A DNA stretch of 64,000 nt from Scytonema sp035967975 (GTDB taxonomy: Bacteria > Cyanobacteriota > Cyanobacteriia > Cyanobacteriales > Nostocaceae), in the NCBI GenBank assembly GCA_035967975.1, contig JAWQFQ010000005.1:49927-113926 (forward strand), read 5' to 3'. The notes below the pieces were generated by a model. It saw only the letters and a program-made list of their open reading frames with translations, searched no databases and was not told the origin of the DNA. Position 1 is the first letter of the stretch; each line of letters opens with the position of its first letter. Below, one piece after another: positions 54,062 through 63,690 of this stretch. Made by a program: the position numbers and the translations under genes.

Positions 54062-54528
54062 TATTTATTATGAATGATAAGCTTAAAAGTATACTAGTGC
54101 CTTCAGTGAAATTATTGATAATGACAAGTCGAGTCGGATTCAGTGGTAGCGCTGTAAGTACTTACAAAGGAAAAACCTTTCGTAGTCTTCAAACGAGGAG
54201 TTAATTAGACATAGGCGTGAAATTAAATATGCGCTATCCGAAACCCTTAGTAGGGGCGAACGGCCGTTCGCCCTTACATCTTTTTCACGCCTATGTCTAT
54301 TAATCTTTTCCGGAATTGGTTGAGTCAAAAGTGTTTATAATGTTGTAAAGCTCATCAGGAGGAAAAAAGATGACTGTATTTGTAGCCGTCAATGTCACCT
54401 TCACTCTTTCAAACCATCGCATCCAAGGCGCAAAGATTATCGTTTAGTCCTCTGTATGACGGAAATAAAACGCAACACTCCTCTTTGTGCCTTGTGTATA
54501 ACAAGTTGCACATATCGAGGAAAAACAA
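54062..54528. other. Intergenic region with a small inverted-repeat element
   Basis: Contains the 94-bp element at 54206-54299. The rest shows no gene; the 72-residue and 62-residue minus-strand frames here have no coding features. Confidence 0.5.
54206..54299. repeat. MITE-like element with perfect 17-bp terminal inverted repeats
   Basis: TAGACATAGGCGTGAAA at 54206-54222 is exactly complemented by 54283-54299. The centre holds a perfect 20-bp palindrome GGGCGAACGGCCGTTCGCCC (54254-54273). The half-motif gggcgaacgg also appears in the tandem repeats at 55587-55702. Confidence 0.7.
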
Positions 54529-55590
54529 ATGAATTTGGATTGGTTGGGCTGGAGCGATTTTTTTGCTAGCAGCTTTGAACCCTATCGTCAAGAGGGATTT
54601 ACGGTTGGTAGGGTAGCCATTGAACACAGAAATACTTATATTCTGTACACTGAACAGGGAGAACTGTCAGCATTCGTGACAGGTAAGTTAAGGTATCGGG
54701 CTTCTGATACTAAGGATTTCCCTGCTGTAGGAGATTGGGTTGTTATCCGCCTTAAAGATTCTGAAGAACAAGCAACTATCCACGAGATTTTGCCTAGAAA
54801 GAGCAAATTTTCACGCAAAATGGCAGGTCAGAAAACAGAAGAGCAAATTGTTGCTGCTAATGTGGATACGGTGTTTTTAGTTACAGGGTTGGATGGGGAT
54901 TTTAATCTGAGAAGAATTGAGCGATCGCTCATCCTAGCTTGGGACAGTGGTGCAAATCCTGTTGTCGTTTTAAATAAGGCAGACCTGTGTCATGATATTG
55001 AACAGCGTTTGGCAGAAGTGGAAGCGATCGCTCTCGGTGTACCCATCGTTGTCATAAGTGCTACCAATCATCAACGGTTAGATGACTTAAAATCCTACCT
55101 CCAACCAGGAAAAACAGTTGCTTTAATTGGTTCTTCTGGTGTCGGTAAATCCACCATTACCAATCAACTCCTAGAAGCAAACATTCAAACAGTCCAAGCA
55201 GTGCGCCGAGGGGATAACCGAGGTAGACATACAACAACTCATCGCGAGTTAATTCTGCTTCCGGCTGGTGGCTTGATTGTAGATACTCCAGGAATGCGGG
55301 AACTCCAAATTTGGGCGAGTGATGAGAGTTTGCAAGACACCTTTGCAGATATCGAAACCATAGCACAGCAATGCCGTTTTCGCAATTGCCAGCATGAGCG
55401 CGAACCAGGTTGTGCTCTACAGCAAGCGTTAAACGAGGGAAGTCTCGACTACCGCAGGTTTCTCAACTACCAAAAACTGCAAAAAGAACTCAACTACATT
55501 GCTCGCAAACATGACCAAAGACTACATTTAGAGGAGAAGGAACGATGGAAGAAGATTCATAAACAGATGCGGAATTATAAGAAGTACTGA
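54529..55590 (+). CDS. rsgA: Ribosome biogenesis GTPase RsgA (YjeQ)
   Basis: 353 residues: N-terminal OB-fold, circularly permuted GTPase (NKADL comes before the P-loop GSSGVGKST at 201-209, then VDTPGMREL), and a C-terminal zinc-binding region with C..C.H....C (CRFRNCQHEREPGC). It assists late maturation of the 30S ribosomal subunit and is released on GTP hydrolysis. GAGGAAAA precedes the ATG. Full family length. Confidence 0.95.
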   Translation: MNLDWLGWSDFFASSFEPYRQEGFTVGRVAIEHRNTYILYTEQGELSAFVTGKLRYRASDTKDFPAVGDWVVIRLKDSEEQATIHEILPRKSKFSRKMAGQKTEEQIVAANVDTVFLVTGLDGDFNLRRIERSLILAWDSGANPVVVLNKADLCHDIEQRLAEVEAIALGVPIVVISATNHQRLDDLKSYLQPGKTVALIGSSGVGKSTITNQLLEANIQTVQAVRRGDNRGRHTTTHRELILLPAGGLIVDTPGMRELQIWASDESLQDTFADIETIAQQCRFRNCQHEREPGCALQQALNEGSLDYRRFLNYQKLQKELNYIARKHDQRLHLEEKERWKKIHKQMRNYKKY

Positions 55591-55702
55591 AGAGGGGGTA
55601 TAAGGGTGTAAGGGTGTGGGGTGTAGGGGCGAACGGTTGTTCGCCCTCTGAAGAGGGGGTATAAGGGTGTAAGGGTGTGGGGTGTAGGGGCGAACGGTTG
55701 TT
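55587..55702. repeat. Tandem 61-bp repeats running into an assembly gap
   Basis: Two units (55587-55647 and 55648 onward) are identical as far as seen: an agagggggtataaggg start, GT-rich centre and gcgaacggttgttcgccc hairpin. The second is cut by the N-run after 55 bases and would be completed by cgccct at 55803. The rsgA stop codon lies inside the first unit. Confidence 0.85.
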
Positions 55703-55802
55703 NNNNNNNNNNNNNNNNNNNNNNNNNNNNNNNNNNNNNNNNNNNNNNNNNNNNNNNNNNNNNNNNNNNNNNNNNNNNNNNNNNNNNNNNNNNNNNNNNN
55801 NN
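55703..55802. other. Assembly gap (100 N)
   Basis: Exactly 100 N, the usual placeholder for a gap of unknown size, placed inside a tandem repeat. Confidence 0.99.
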
Positions 55803-56058
55803 CGCCCTCCAACGTGTATTGCACGCAAGCGAGAACCGCTATAATTTTCGCCTAACATTAACCACGAAAATCGCCGTTATCGTTTGATAACGGCTGGAAA
55901 AAACACATGAAATCTTATGAATCGGCTTTGTCGGAATCTGCTGGTGCAGTTTTGTTATGTAGACAGAATACAGAGACAAAGTGAGGAACTGGTGAGGTGT
56001 TTGTAAATTTTCTAGTCAAGGGTGTAAGGAACATTCCTCACTACACCTCACACCCTAA
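55803..56058. other. Intergenic region after the gap
   Basis: About 256 bp with no gene. gaaaatcgccgttatcg / cgataacggc-like inverted bases near 55866-55895 could form a hairpin downstream of the oxidoreductase gene. Confidence 0.4.
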
Positions 56059-57570
56059 TTACGGTAACCAAAACTCTGGTAGGACCGATTGACTGATTTG
56101 ACGCACAGTTTTGGTCGCAATCCGTCCGAGTTGAATATGTGGTTCATCGGCTTCTACGGGGATAATATGGGCTGGTGTACCTTCACCTAAATAGGAAATG
56201 ACTAAATTTGCAGCTTCCAAACCTGTGACATAAGCTTTTTCTTGGGACCAGGAACCGTGTCGGTTCACAATCCAATCGCCACTCATGAACACATTTTTAA
56301 AACTTGTGTTTGCAGGTAGCATATGGCGGTAGCTACCGGGAGCAAAGTGAGAAACCGCCTGTGGAAGACGGATGACACTACTATCTATAATCTTGGCATC
56401 TTGGAATGCTGGTACGCAAGTTGTTAAATAGCGCTGGACTATTGGTATAATTTCCTCGTTATCCAAGGACAGAAACTGATTGGCGTGATAAAAATCTACT
56501 TCCACCACTGTCCCTGGTTCGTTGCGGTACTCATCATGGAGTGCATTTAAATCAAAAAATGTCCAGCCTGTCGTCGCATCGAATCCAAAGCAAGCATTGG
56601 AAGGGAGAGGAATATCAATTTTGCGGTCGAACCATAGCCGAGTGGCTAAGACATCAATTGCGCTCAAATTGCTGACGTTGCGGAATTCTTCACGGCTTTG
56701 TAAGGTAGGACTGCTGGAGAGAATCTTTTTCATGGCTGTGACCCCAACAGCAAAAATGACTGCATCGGTGTCAAACACTTCATCTCCACAAACAACTCCT
56801 GTAACTTGATTATTATTATCAACAATCAAGTCAGTGACTCGATGATTTGCAAGCACCTTCGCCCCAGCTTTTTCAATACGTTCTACCCAAGGGCGAAAGA
56901 TTTGTTCTCCCACTGTTCCCCGACACCAAACTACGTCAAAATCTGGTTGATGTGCCAGAATGAAATAGTAAAGCATTCCTAAAGTGGCAGCGGCTGAACA
57001 TTGTTCTCCTGGTGCGAATAAGCCTACCAACAACATGGGTTCAAAAGATTCGCGGTAAAGCCGTGCTGAGACGCCAAAATCTTTAAACAGTTCGCGAGCT
57101 GTGACAAAGTCATAACGCCGCCAAGCTGCATCAGAATTATCAAAATCAACAACGGCGTATAGTAAAGGTAGGGCACTCAGGCGATCAACAAGTGGTAAAC
57201 GCTTAAACTGCGTGTAGAGAAAAGTTCCTAAGGGTGAGGGGAGTCGGGGTAATTCCTGAAAAATGGGTGATTCAACTTCCAACCCCTTGGGTGAATACTG
57301 CGACGAACGAGTCCAAGTGGTAAAAGGGCTGATTCCTAATTCATTAATGAGCGAAAAAATATTTCTGTAAGGATACCAGAAGCCATGAATCCCTGCTTCT
57401 ACAGAACGTCCTGCACCTGTTTTCCAGCCTGCTACCAGCCCACCAGGGTAGGAACCTGCTTCTAGAAGTGTCACGTCATACCCTTGCTTTGCTAACTGGT
57501 AAGTTGCTCCTAACCCAGCCCAACCTGCACCAACAACTACCACCCGTTTACTATGTGACACTTCCGCCAT
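56059..57570 (-). CDS. FAD-dependent oxidoreductase (carotenoid desaturase/amine oxidase-like)
   Basis: 503 residues. The N-terminal dinucleotide-binding motif VVVVGAGWAGLGATYQLAKQ is followed by LLEAGSYPGG, typical of the phytoene desaturase / flavin amine oxidase superfamily. The C-terminal FAD segment NVFMSGDWIVNRHGSWSQEKAYVTG is also present. Probable roles are carotenoid or isoprenoid desaturation or isomerisation; the specific substrate cannot be read from the sequence. ATG 57570 has AGAGGA 4 nt upstream; a GTG at 57594 lacks one. No carotenoid gene is adjacent. Confidence 0.88.
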   Translation of the reverse strand: MAEVSHSKRVVVVGAGWAGLGATYQLAKQGYDVTLLEAGSYPGGLVAGWKTGAGRSVEAGIHGFWYPYRNIFSLINELGISPFTTWTRSSQYSPKGLEVESPIFQELPRLPSPLGTFLYTQFKRLPLVDRLSALPLLYAVVDFDNSDAAWRRYDFVTARELFKDFGVSARLYRESFEPMLLVGLFAPGEQCSAAATLGMLYYFILAHQPDFDVVWCRGTVGEQIFRPWVERIEKAGAKVLANHRVTDLIVDNNNQVTGVVCGDEVFDTDAVIFAVGVTAMKKILSSSPTLQSREEFRNVSNLSAIDVLATRLWFDRKIDIPLPSNACFGFDATTGWTFFDLNALHDEYRNEPGTVVEVDFYHANQFLSLDNEEIIPIVQRYLTTCVPAFQDAKIIDSSVIRLPQAVSHFAPGSYRHMLPANTSFKNVFMSGDWIVNRHGSWSQEKAYVTGLEAANLVISYLGEGTPAHIIPVEADEPHIQLGRIATKTVRQISQSVLPEFWLP

Positions 57571-57619
57571 ACTATCCTCTGTTTGCTCTTCCACTTTTAT
57601 TCTGGCTTATGTTCGTGCT

Positions 57620-57652
57620 AGAAACCCGGTTTCTTGGAGAAACCGGGTTTCT
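57620..57652. repeat. Perfect hairpin repeat AGAAACCCGGTTTCT
   Basis: A 15-bp perfect stem (agaaacccggtttct / agaaaccgggtttct) with a tgg loop, followed by AATTTTC. It lies between the divergent oxidoreductase and methyltransferase genes; the same motif is frequent in cyanobacterial genomes. Confidence 0.75.
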
Positions 57653-57758
57653 AATTTTCGCGCTTCCCTTGCAGTATTGCCTACACCCCCCCTAAAAAGA
57701 CTTGCGGTTAATATAGGCTACAGAGTATAACCGAAAACATATTTAAGAGGAACATCTC

Positions 57759-58658
57759 ATGAGCCCATCAGTAGAGCGCAGACTTACATTAAATGACTTT
57801 CAACTTAGGGATGGCATTTATTTTCCCAAAGACTACGAAGATTTAAATAGTACAGAACACAAGCAAAAATGGGATAAAATTGGAAAGACATACTACGGTT
57901 CTCAAGAAATTGAGCAAGCCGAAGCCACAGCACCTATTAAGAAAGATTATAGTCTTCTCACAGGGAGACCAGGAGGGACTTGGGATAAGTTTCCTCACAA
58001 TAAATCTGTTGATTCTATTCTTGAAATTGGCTGTGGTTACGGTCGGATTCCTTTGTTCCTTTCTAAGGATAAAAATTTACAATGTCAGAAATATTACGGT
58101 CTTGATATTTCTGAGCCTTTATTACGTCGCTTGCTCACTTGTAAGAAAGAATACGACTTTTTCCCAGGAGCAGAATTTCATATCATTTGTGATTCTGCAG
58201 AAAAATTGCCTATAGAAGATGATTCTATAGACTTGGTTATGTCTAATTGTGTGTTTATGCACATCCCAGATGCACAAATTAGAAATCTCATGGTAGAAAT
58301 GGCTCGTGTGCTAAAACCCGGTGGAATTTTCGTTTTCAATCATTCCTTCCACAACAAGGCTTGTCCTTCTCACATTATCCATAATTTTATCAGAAGGTTA
58401 AGCCCTGCGAGAAATCCAGTGTATCTCAAACAGTACTCTGCGGCTGAAATTGAAGCGATGCTAAATACTTCCGGGATGAAAGCAAAGTGTCAGCAATATA
58501 CTGTGGAACCGACAAAAGAGTACGCAATATTACCAAATAAAATCAAAGGTCTTCCTGTACCTTTTGCTAATGCAATTAATAGAAGTCTTAAACCATCTCC
58601 TTCTATGCGAGAAACTCTAGCTTACGGCTTTAGCGCTTATAGCAGTAACCTTGGGTGA
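57759..58658 (+). CDS. Class I SAM-dependent methyltransferase
   Basis: 299 residues. Motif I is ILEIGCGYGRIP (87-98), motif II YYGLDISEP, motif IV IDLVMSNCVFMHI and post-motif LKPGGIFVFNHSF. The fold is that of Methyltransf_11/25. The N-terminal 80 residues are family-specific and unrecognised. AAGAGGA before the ATG is a good Shine-Dalgarno. Substrate unknown; neighbours give no pathway. Confidence 0.9.
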   Translation: MSPSVERRLTLNDFQLRDGIYFPKDYEDLNSTEHKQKWDKIGKTYYGSQEIEQAEATAPIKKDYSLLTGRPGGTWDKFPHNKSVDSILEIGCGYGRIPLFLSKDKNLQCQKYYGLDISEPLLRRLLTCKKEYDFFPGAEFHIICDSAEKLPIEDDSIDLVMSNCVFMHIPDAQIRNLMVEMARVLKPGGIFVFNHSFHNKACPSHIIHNFIRRLSPARNPVYLKQYSAAEIEAMLNTSGMKAKCQQYTVEPTKEYAILPNKIKGLPVPFANAINRSLKPSPSMRETLAYGFSAYSSNLG

Positions 58659-58689
58659 GGGGAAAGTAGGGGTGTGGGGAAAAGACAGA

Positions 58690-58707
58690 ACGGGCGAGGA
58701 CGCCCGT
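58690..58707. repeat. Hairpin repeat ACGGGCGAGGACGCCCGT
   Basis: Third exact copy of the 18-bp palindrome; it lies between the convergent methyltransferase and YdcF genes, where it could serve as a two-way terminator. Confidence 0.7.
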
Positions 58708-58729
58708 CCCACAAGAGTTAGCCCACACT

Positions 58730-59431
58730 CTACACCCCCACACCCCCCTGATGTTCGCACTTAAAACCCTGACGACGCCAAGCGGCGATATCTACGTCTA
58801 CCAATCTGATCACAGAGGAGCATTTTGGCTGAATAATCGGACTTAAACCCGCCCACAGTAGGCTACGGGTGACATCCAATCCCGTTTTCAGCCAGGACTC
58901 ACGATTACCTGGAACTCCTTGTTCTTGAACAATTTCCGGTTCCACCCAAATTCCACGAGCACCAAAAAGAATTTGCGCCATCCATTTCGCACGTGGTAGA
59001 TGTGTGGGGGAGGTAATCAACTTCACCTTCCGCACTCCCCAATGACGTAGAATGGGGATACTATAATAAAAATTACCAAATGTAGAGTTCGCGCACTTTT
59101 CCAACCAAACGTTTTGCATTCTCTCGGCTGCTCTCTGTTGAAAAATCAACCAAATACAGGGATCGGTCGAACCATGAGAGATGAGGATGGGAGTACGAGG
59201 ATGCTGTTTTGCTATCTCAGCAACATAGATTTCCCGACGAATACTACCACCGAGAACGAAAAAGGCGTCTACTGGTTTGGAAGATGCCGAAATAAGGGTT
59301 ATAGTATTAAAAAGCAACCAGCTAGCAAGTACGAGGATGATTCCGGCGGCTAGTTTCTGTAACAATAGCCACCTTTTTCGTCTCAGCTTTGCTTTGGTTT
59401 TATGTCTATTATTTTGTAGTTGATGGTTCAT
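58730..59431 (-). CDS. YdcF family (DUF218) protein
   Basis: 233 residues. A basic N-tail and one membrane helix (about 22-44; WLLLQKLAAGIILVLASWLL) precede the DUF218 domain: VDAFFVLGGSI, TPILISHGSTD, GVRKVKLITSPTHLPRA. The family is linked to envelope and vancomycin-sensitivity phenotypes (SanA/YdcF) without a settled reaction. ATG 59431 was chosen over a TTG at 59461, although neither has a good Shine-Dalgarno. The ctp-type protease is divergent. Confidence 0.82.
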   Translation of the reverse strand: MNHQLQNNRHKTKAKLRRKRWLLLQKLAAGIILVLASWLLFNTITLISASSKPVDAFFVLGGSIRREIYVAEIAKQHPRTPILISHGSTDPCIWLIFQQRAAERMQNVWLEKCANSTFGNFYYSIPILRHWGVRKVKLITSPTHLPRAKWMAQILFGARGIWVEPEIVQEQGVPGNRESWLKTGLDVTRSLLWAGLSPIIQPKCSSVIRLVDVDIAAWRRQGFKCEHQGGVGV

Positions 59432-59740
59432 GGAGTAATCAATGCAAGTTTTTTGTGACAATTAGGCAATACCGGTTAACCTAACTGAGTGCTATCTTAT
59501 AGGGTAATAAAAAACGCCAAAATGCCACTGATGAAAGTGACACATTCTGGCATTAAGCTTGCGGATAAGTAAGCTATTTTATAAAGGCTAGGTGAACACG
59601 AATGCGCCACTTCCACAAAACATCAAGGAAAAATGATGAAGAAGATGTAGGGGAGAAAAAAAAATTTATAAATATTTGAAAAAACTCGCTGCTATCCTAT
59701 TGCTACACTGTCAACAACTCCGTTATTCCAGCTTATATAC

Positions 59741-61084
59741 ATGAATCAATCTATGAAACGATACTCGCCGCTCCAAATAGCCTTGATTGGTGGCGCGATA
59801 GTCTCAACAACTACACTGTCAGTCTTTAGCTCTGTTTGGTGTCGCTCGGTACGCGCCTCACTCCAAGATAGCCCAAAAGCTATAGTGGACCAAGTTTGGC
59901 AGCTTGTAAACCGGGAATACGTGGATGGCTCATTTAACAAGCAAAACTGGTTAACTGTGCGGCAAAATCTACTGAGCAAAAACTATACTTCTCGTGAAGA
60001 AGCCTACGCAGCTATCCGCACAGCCTTACAAAGGTTGAACGACCCATACACTCGGTTTATGGACCCCCAACAGTATGAATCCCTTACCAATCAGACTTCT
60101 GGGGAAGTCTCAGGAATTGGGATTCGGATGGAAGTGAATGAACAAACTAGGCGGTTGACTGTTGTTGAAGCTATTGAGGAGTCCCCAGCACTTAAGGCTG
60201 GTATTAAAGCTGGAGATTGGATTTTAGCGATTGACGGTCAACCCACAGAAAAGATGAAAGTGGAAGATGCGTCTAAGCTGATTCGGGGTAAAGTGGGTAC
60301 TATGATCACTTTGCGGATGGGACGAGAAGGTCAGCAAGCTTATAATGTCAAGCTTACACGGGCGACTATAGAGGTGCCAACAGTACGCTACAGCGTGAAG
60401 CAAGAAGGAAAGCGTCGCGTTGGCTATATCCGTTTGCGGGAGTTCAGCGCTCACGCTTCAGAACAAATGCGGACAGCCATTCGCAAGTTAAATACTGAGC
60501 GAGTTGATGGCTTTGTGTTAGATTTACGTGGAAATCCTGGTGGTTTGTTACAGTCAAGTATTGAAATTGCCAGAATGTGGCTGGATAATGGTTCAATAGT
60601 CAAGACTGTAGATAGGAGGGGATCGAGCGAAGAAACGGCGGCGAATCACACCGCTTTAACAAAACGTCCTCTGGCGGTCTTGGTAGATAACAATTCAGCA
60701 AGCGCTAGCGAAATTTTAACGGGAGCGCTTAAGGATAATAATCGGGCTGTAGTTGTTGGGAGTCAAACTTTTGGAAAAGCTTTAGTACAATCAGTACACG
60801 AATTACCAGATGGCTCCGGTGTGGCTATCACCATCGCTCACTACTACACTCCTAAGGGAACCGATATCAACCACAAGGGAATTGAACCAGATATCAAGTT
60901 AGAGTTGACAGAAGCACAACAGCGCCAACTAGCTGCTAACCAGGATTTGATAGGAACTCAAAACGATCCTCAGTATGCTCGTGCGATCGCTGTTCTCTCT
61001 AGCAATAACTTTGCTCAACCTACACCACAACAACGCCGGATTCCACAGCCCCTCAGCAATCGAGCGACCGATTTGAAGTTGTAG
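59741..61084 (+). CDS. Carboxyl-terminal processing protease (S41 family)
   Basis: 447 residues. A membrane or signal segment (about 12-32) is followed by a helical domain, a PDZ domain (about 110-200; GIGIRMEV...GDWILAIDGQP) and the S41 core with RLREFSA, DLRGNPGGLL, the nucleophile motif NNSASASEIL and general-base Lys in GSQTFGKALVQ. Such proteases sit in the lumen or periplasm and trim protein C-termini, as CtpA does for photosystem II D1. Which of the cyanobacterial Ctp paralogues this is cannot be decided here. Confidence 0.93.
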   Translation: MNQSMKRYSPLQIALIGGAIVSTTTLSVFSSVWCRSVRASLQDSPKAIVDQVWQLVNREYVDGSFNKQNWLTVRQNLLSKNYTSREEAYAAIRTALQRLNDPYTRFMDPQQYESLTNQTSGEVSGIGIRMEVNEQTRRLTVVEAIEESPALKAGIKAGDWILAIDGQPTEKMKVEDASKLIRGKVGTMITLRMGREGQQAYNVKLTRATIEVPTVRYSVKQEGKRRVGYIRLREFSAHASEQMRTAIRKLNTERVDGFVLDLRGNPGGLLQSSIEIARMWLDNGSIVKTVDRRGSSEETAANHTALTKRPLAVLVDNNSASASEILTGALKDNNRAVVVGSQTFGKALVQSVHELPDGSGVAITIAHYYTPKGTDINHKGIEPDIKLELTEAQQRQLAANQDLIGTQNDPQYARAIAVLSSNNFAQPTPQQRRIPQPLSNRATDLKL

Positions 61085-61162
61085 TGGATAGTAGATAGTG
61101 GATAGTGGATAGTAGATAGTGGATAGTGGATAGTGGATAGTAGATAGTGGTTAGTGGTTAGT
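61083..61162. repeat. Short tandem heptanucleotide repeats (TAGTGGA/TAGTAGA)
   Basis: About eleven 7-bp units directly after the ctp stop codon, followed at 61169-61217 by reversed-orientation ctatccactatc / aactatctactaac stretches, so the RNA could fold back. Typical of STRR loci in filamentous cyanobacteria. Confidence 0.85.
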
Positions 61163-61228
61163 AGAGCAACTATCCACTATCAATTCCCAACTAACAACTA
61201 TCTACTAACAACTATCAATTCCCAATCT

Positions 61229-62197
61229 ATGAATAATCAACGAGTTGATACAACCACCGCGTCCTCCTTCTTTACGAAGGTGTCGGTGGTTGTACCTATC
61301 TATAACGGTGAGGCGGATTTAACAGAGTTAATCCCCTGTCTGGAAGCGCAAACTTACCCAAAACAGCACGTAGAGTATCTGCTGGTAGACAATAATAGTC
61401 GCGATCGCACTCAGGAATTATTACAAGCTGCGGTAGAAAAGAGTGCGATCGCAATTCGACCCCTTAGTGAAAATAGAATACAAAGTTCCTACGCCGCTCG
61501 GAATACTGGTATTCGTGCTGCGACTAGTGAGATAATTGCCTTTACCGATGCAGACTGTCGTCCACAACCAGAATGGTTAAAATTATTAGTTGCGCCTTTT
61601 GTCAATCCAGAAGTCGTCATTGTTGCTGGTGAAATTGTGGCGCTACCGGGCAAAACTTTATTAGAACAACACGCAGACCGTCAAGAAACCCTATCACAAA
61701 AACACACCCTAGCTCATTCCTTCTGTCCCTACGGTCAAACAGCAAATTTAGCAATCCGACGTTCTGCTTTTGAAAAAGCGGGTTTATTCCGTCCCTATCT
61801 CACCACTGGGGGCGATGCTGATATGTGTTGGCGTATTCTACAACAAAATCTGGGACGTTTAGAATTTGCTCCTCAAGCCATTGTCAAACACCGCCACCGC
61901 GCTACCCTTAAGGAATTAGAAAGTCAATGGCGTCGCTACGGGCGATCCAATCGATATCTACATGAACTACATGATGTTAACTTAATGAGAGACATGACAA
62001 TGAAGGACTACGTCTATCGCTTAGGACGTTGGTTAGTCAAGGAATTACCAACAGACACCATTAAGGCATTAACAGGTAAAGCTAGCTTGGTTGATTTATT
62101 AAGTACTCCCATTGGATTATACACTGCAAGGGCGCGAGCAATTGGGCAAAGAGATGCTAAATTACCTGAAAATGCCAAAATAATTGAATGGTTGTAA
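61229..62197 (+). CDS. Glycosyltransferase family 2 protein
   Basis: 322 residues of the GT-A fold: VSVVVPIYNGE near the start, the nucleotide/metal motif FTDADCRPQPEW, and TTGGDADMCWRI in the acceptor half. No membrane helices at the C-terminus. ATG 61229 is chosen because the 25 codons before it are translated tandem repeats. Sugar donor and acceptor are unknown; likely polysaccharide, glycolipid or protein glycosylation. Confidence 0.88.
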   Translation: MNNQRVDTTTASSFFTKVSVVVPIYNGEADLTELIPCLEAQTYPKQHVEYLLVDNNSRDRTQELLQAAVEKSAIAIRPLSENRIQSSYAARNTGIRAATSEIIAFTDADCRPQPEWLKLLVAPFVNPEVVIVAGEIVALPGKTLLEQHADRQETLSQKHTLAHSFCPYGQTANLAIRRSAFEKAGLFRPYLTTGGDADMCWRILQQNLGRLEFAPQAIVKHRHRATLKELESQWRRYGRSNRYLHELHDVNLMRDMTMKDYVYRLGRWLVKELPTDTIKALTGKASLVDLLSTPIGLYTARARAIGQRDAKLPENAKIIEWL

Positions 62198-62202
62198 AAA
62201 TG

Positions 62203-62251
62203 CTAATGGCTAATGGCTAATGGCTAATGGCTAATGGCTAATGGCTAATGG
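62203..62251. repeat. Seven tandem CTAATGG repeats
   Basis: Seven perfect 7-bp units, followed at 62270-62303 by AT-rich acaattagcaatta repeats. Lies between the glycosyltransferase and the kinase; a typical STRR. Confidence 0.9.
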
Positions 62252-62319
62252 AAGAGGGAAGTTGGCTTTTTAACAATTAGCAATTAACAATTAGCAATTA
62301 ACAAAACAAAAGGTTCCCA

Positions 62320-63675
62320 GTGCAAGAATTTAGTTCGCAAATACCACCACCATTTTTATCTGTTGGGAGGAATAACGATTTAGGTTTAGAGTCAACCCTC
62401 CAAGAGCTTCCCCTGTATAACTTTTCAGTGGAAGTCAGCTGTATTGCAGCGGAAGTGACACCATACTTTAACAAATACCCTTTTCTTCCTGGAGTTATCT
62501 TAATAGAGAATGGTGAGTATGTTGGTGCAATCTCTCGGCGCAGACTGCTAGAATTTTTAATTCGTCCCTACGGAAAGGAGTTGTTTTTTCAGCAACCACT
62601 CAGCGTTCTCTACTGCTACGCCCGAACGGAGATTTTGTTACTGCATGAGACTACACCTATATTAACAGCAATGCAACTTGCCTTGAGGCGATCGGCTGAA
62701 CTTTTAGCTGAACCTGTAGTGGTACAAGCAGAACCCGATACTTACAGATTATTAGATTTACAAGAATTAAATCTTGCTTCTTGGCAAATTCGGGGAATAG
62801 AAACTCAAGTGCGGTATGAACGCAGTCAGGCTCTGATGATTCAAAATGATAAAATGGCAAGTCTAGGGCGTTTAGTTGATGGTGTCGCACACGAAATTCT
62901 AGATCCTTTGAATTTTATTTGGGGTAATTTGGCTCATGTTGCTAACTACAGCCAAGATTTAATGAGACTGATAACAGCTTATGAAGAAGAAGATAGAGAT
63001 ATTTCTGAACAAATTAGAAATATTACCCAAGAAATTGAATTAGATTTTTTAAAACAAGATTTGTCTAGGGCTTTGACGAGTATTCGTGCGGGTGCAGAAA
63101 GATTAAAAAAATTGGTGACGGGATTACAAAATTTTTGTCATATTGATGAAGTTTATCCAAAACCTGCCGATATTCACGCTAATATAGATAGTATTTTGTT
63201 GTTAATGAATAGTCGGATAACGGGAGAAATTGAGATTATTAAAAACTACGGTTATCTTCCTCCAGTGTATTGTTTTATCGGACAGTTAAATCAGGTATTT
63301 ATGAATATTTTGAGCCAAGCGGTAGACACATTACTGAATGAAGCAGTACGCCAGCAATTACATACAGAACCTACAAATAATACACAAAAACCCCGAATTG
63401 AAATTACGACAGAAGTCATTTCTAAGGAAGCAAGTATACCAGAAACATCTAATTCTCGCTGGGTTTCAATTCGTATTGCTGATAATGGTGTGGGAATGTC
63501 TCTGGAGTTACAACAGCAAATTTTTGATTCTTTTTCTGTAGAAAAACGAGCGGATAAAGAAACTAGTCTAGCTGTCAGTTATCGCATTGTGACAGCAAGA
63601 CATGGTGGTCAATTAAATTTGCGATCGGAAATTGGGAAAGGAACAGAATTTGAAATTCTTTTACCTTTGGTTTGA
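62320..63675 (+). CDS. Sensor histidine kinase with CBS-like N-terminus
   Basis: 451 residues from GTG 62320. The first 145 residues resemble a CBS-pair sensor (FLPGVILIENGEYVGAISRRRLLEFL), followed by a coiled-coil linker, an H-box VDGVAHEILDPLNFIWGNL (H191) and HATPase_c (N box QLNQVFMNILSQAVD, G1 ADNGVGMS). The H-box has LDP where most kinases have NNP, and the N box lacks the usual NAID. Catalysis is therefore uncertain but the His is kept. Soluble; no partner regulator next to it. Confidence 0.87.
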   Translation: MQEFSSQIPPPFLSVGRNNDLGLESTLQELPLYNFSVEVSCIAAEVTPYFNKYPFLPGVILIENGEYVGAISRRRLLEFLIRPYGKELFFQQPLSVLYCYARTEILLLHETTPILTAMQLALRRSAELLAEPVVVQAEPDTYRLLDLQELNLASWQIRGIETQVRYERSQALMIQNDKMASLGRLVDGVAHEILDPLNFIWGNLAHVANYSQDLMRLITAYEEEDRDISEQIRNITQEIELDFLKQDLSRALTSIRAGAERLKKLVTGLQNFCHIDEVYPKPADIHANIDSILLLMNSRITGEIEIIKNYGYLPPVYCFIGQLNQVFMNILSQAVDTLLNEAVRQQLHTEPTNNTQKPRIEITTEVISKEASIPETSNSRWVSIRIADNGVGMSLELQQQIFDSFSVEKRADKETSLAVSYRIVTARHGGQLNLRSEIGKGTEFEILLPLV

Positions 63676-63690
63676 TAAGTTCGCTATAAG

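Noticed and set aside
61083..62303. CRISPR array
   Set aside because: The heptanucleotide repeats are contiguous, without spacers and too short; no cas gene is nearby.
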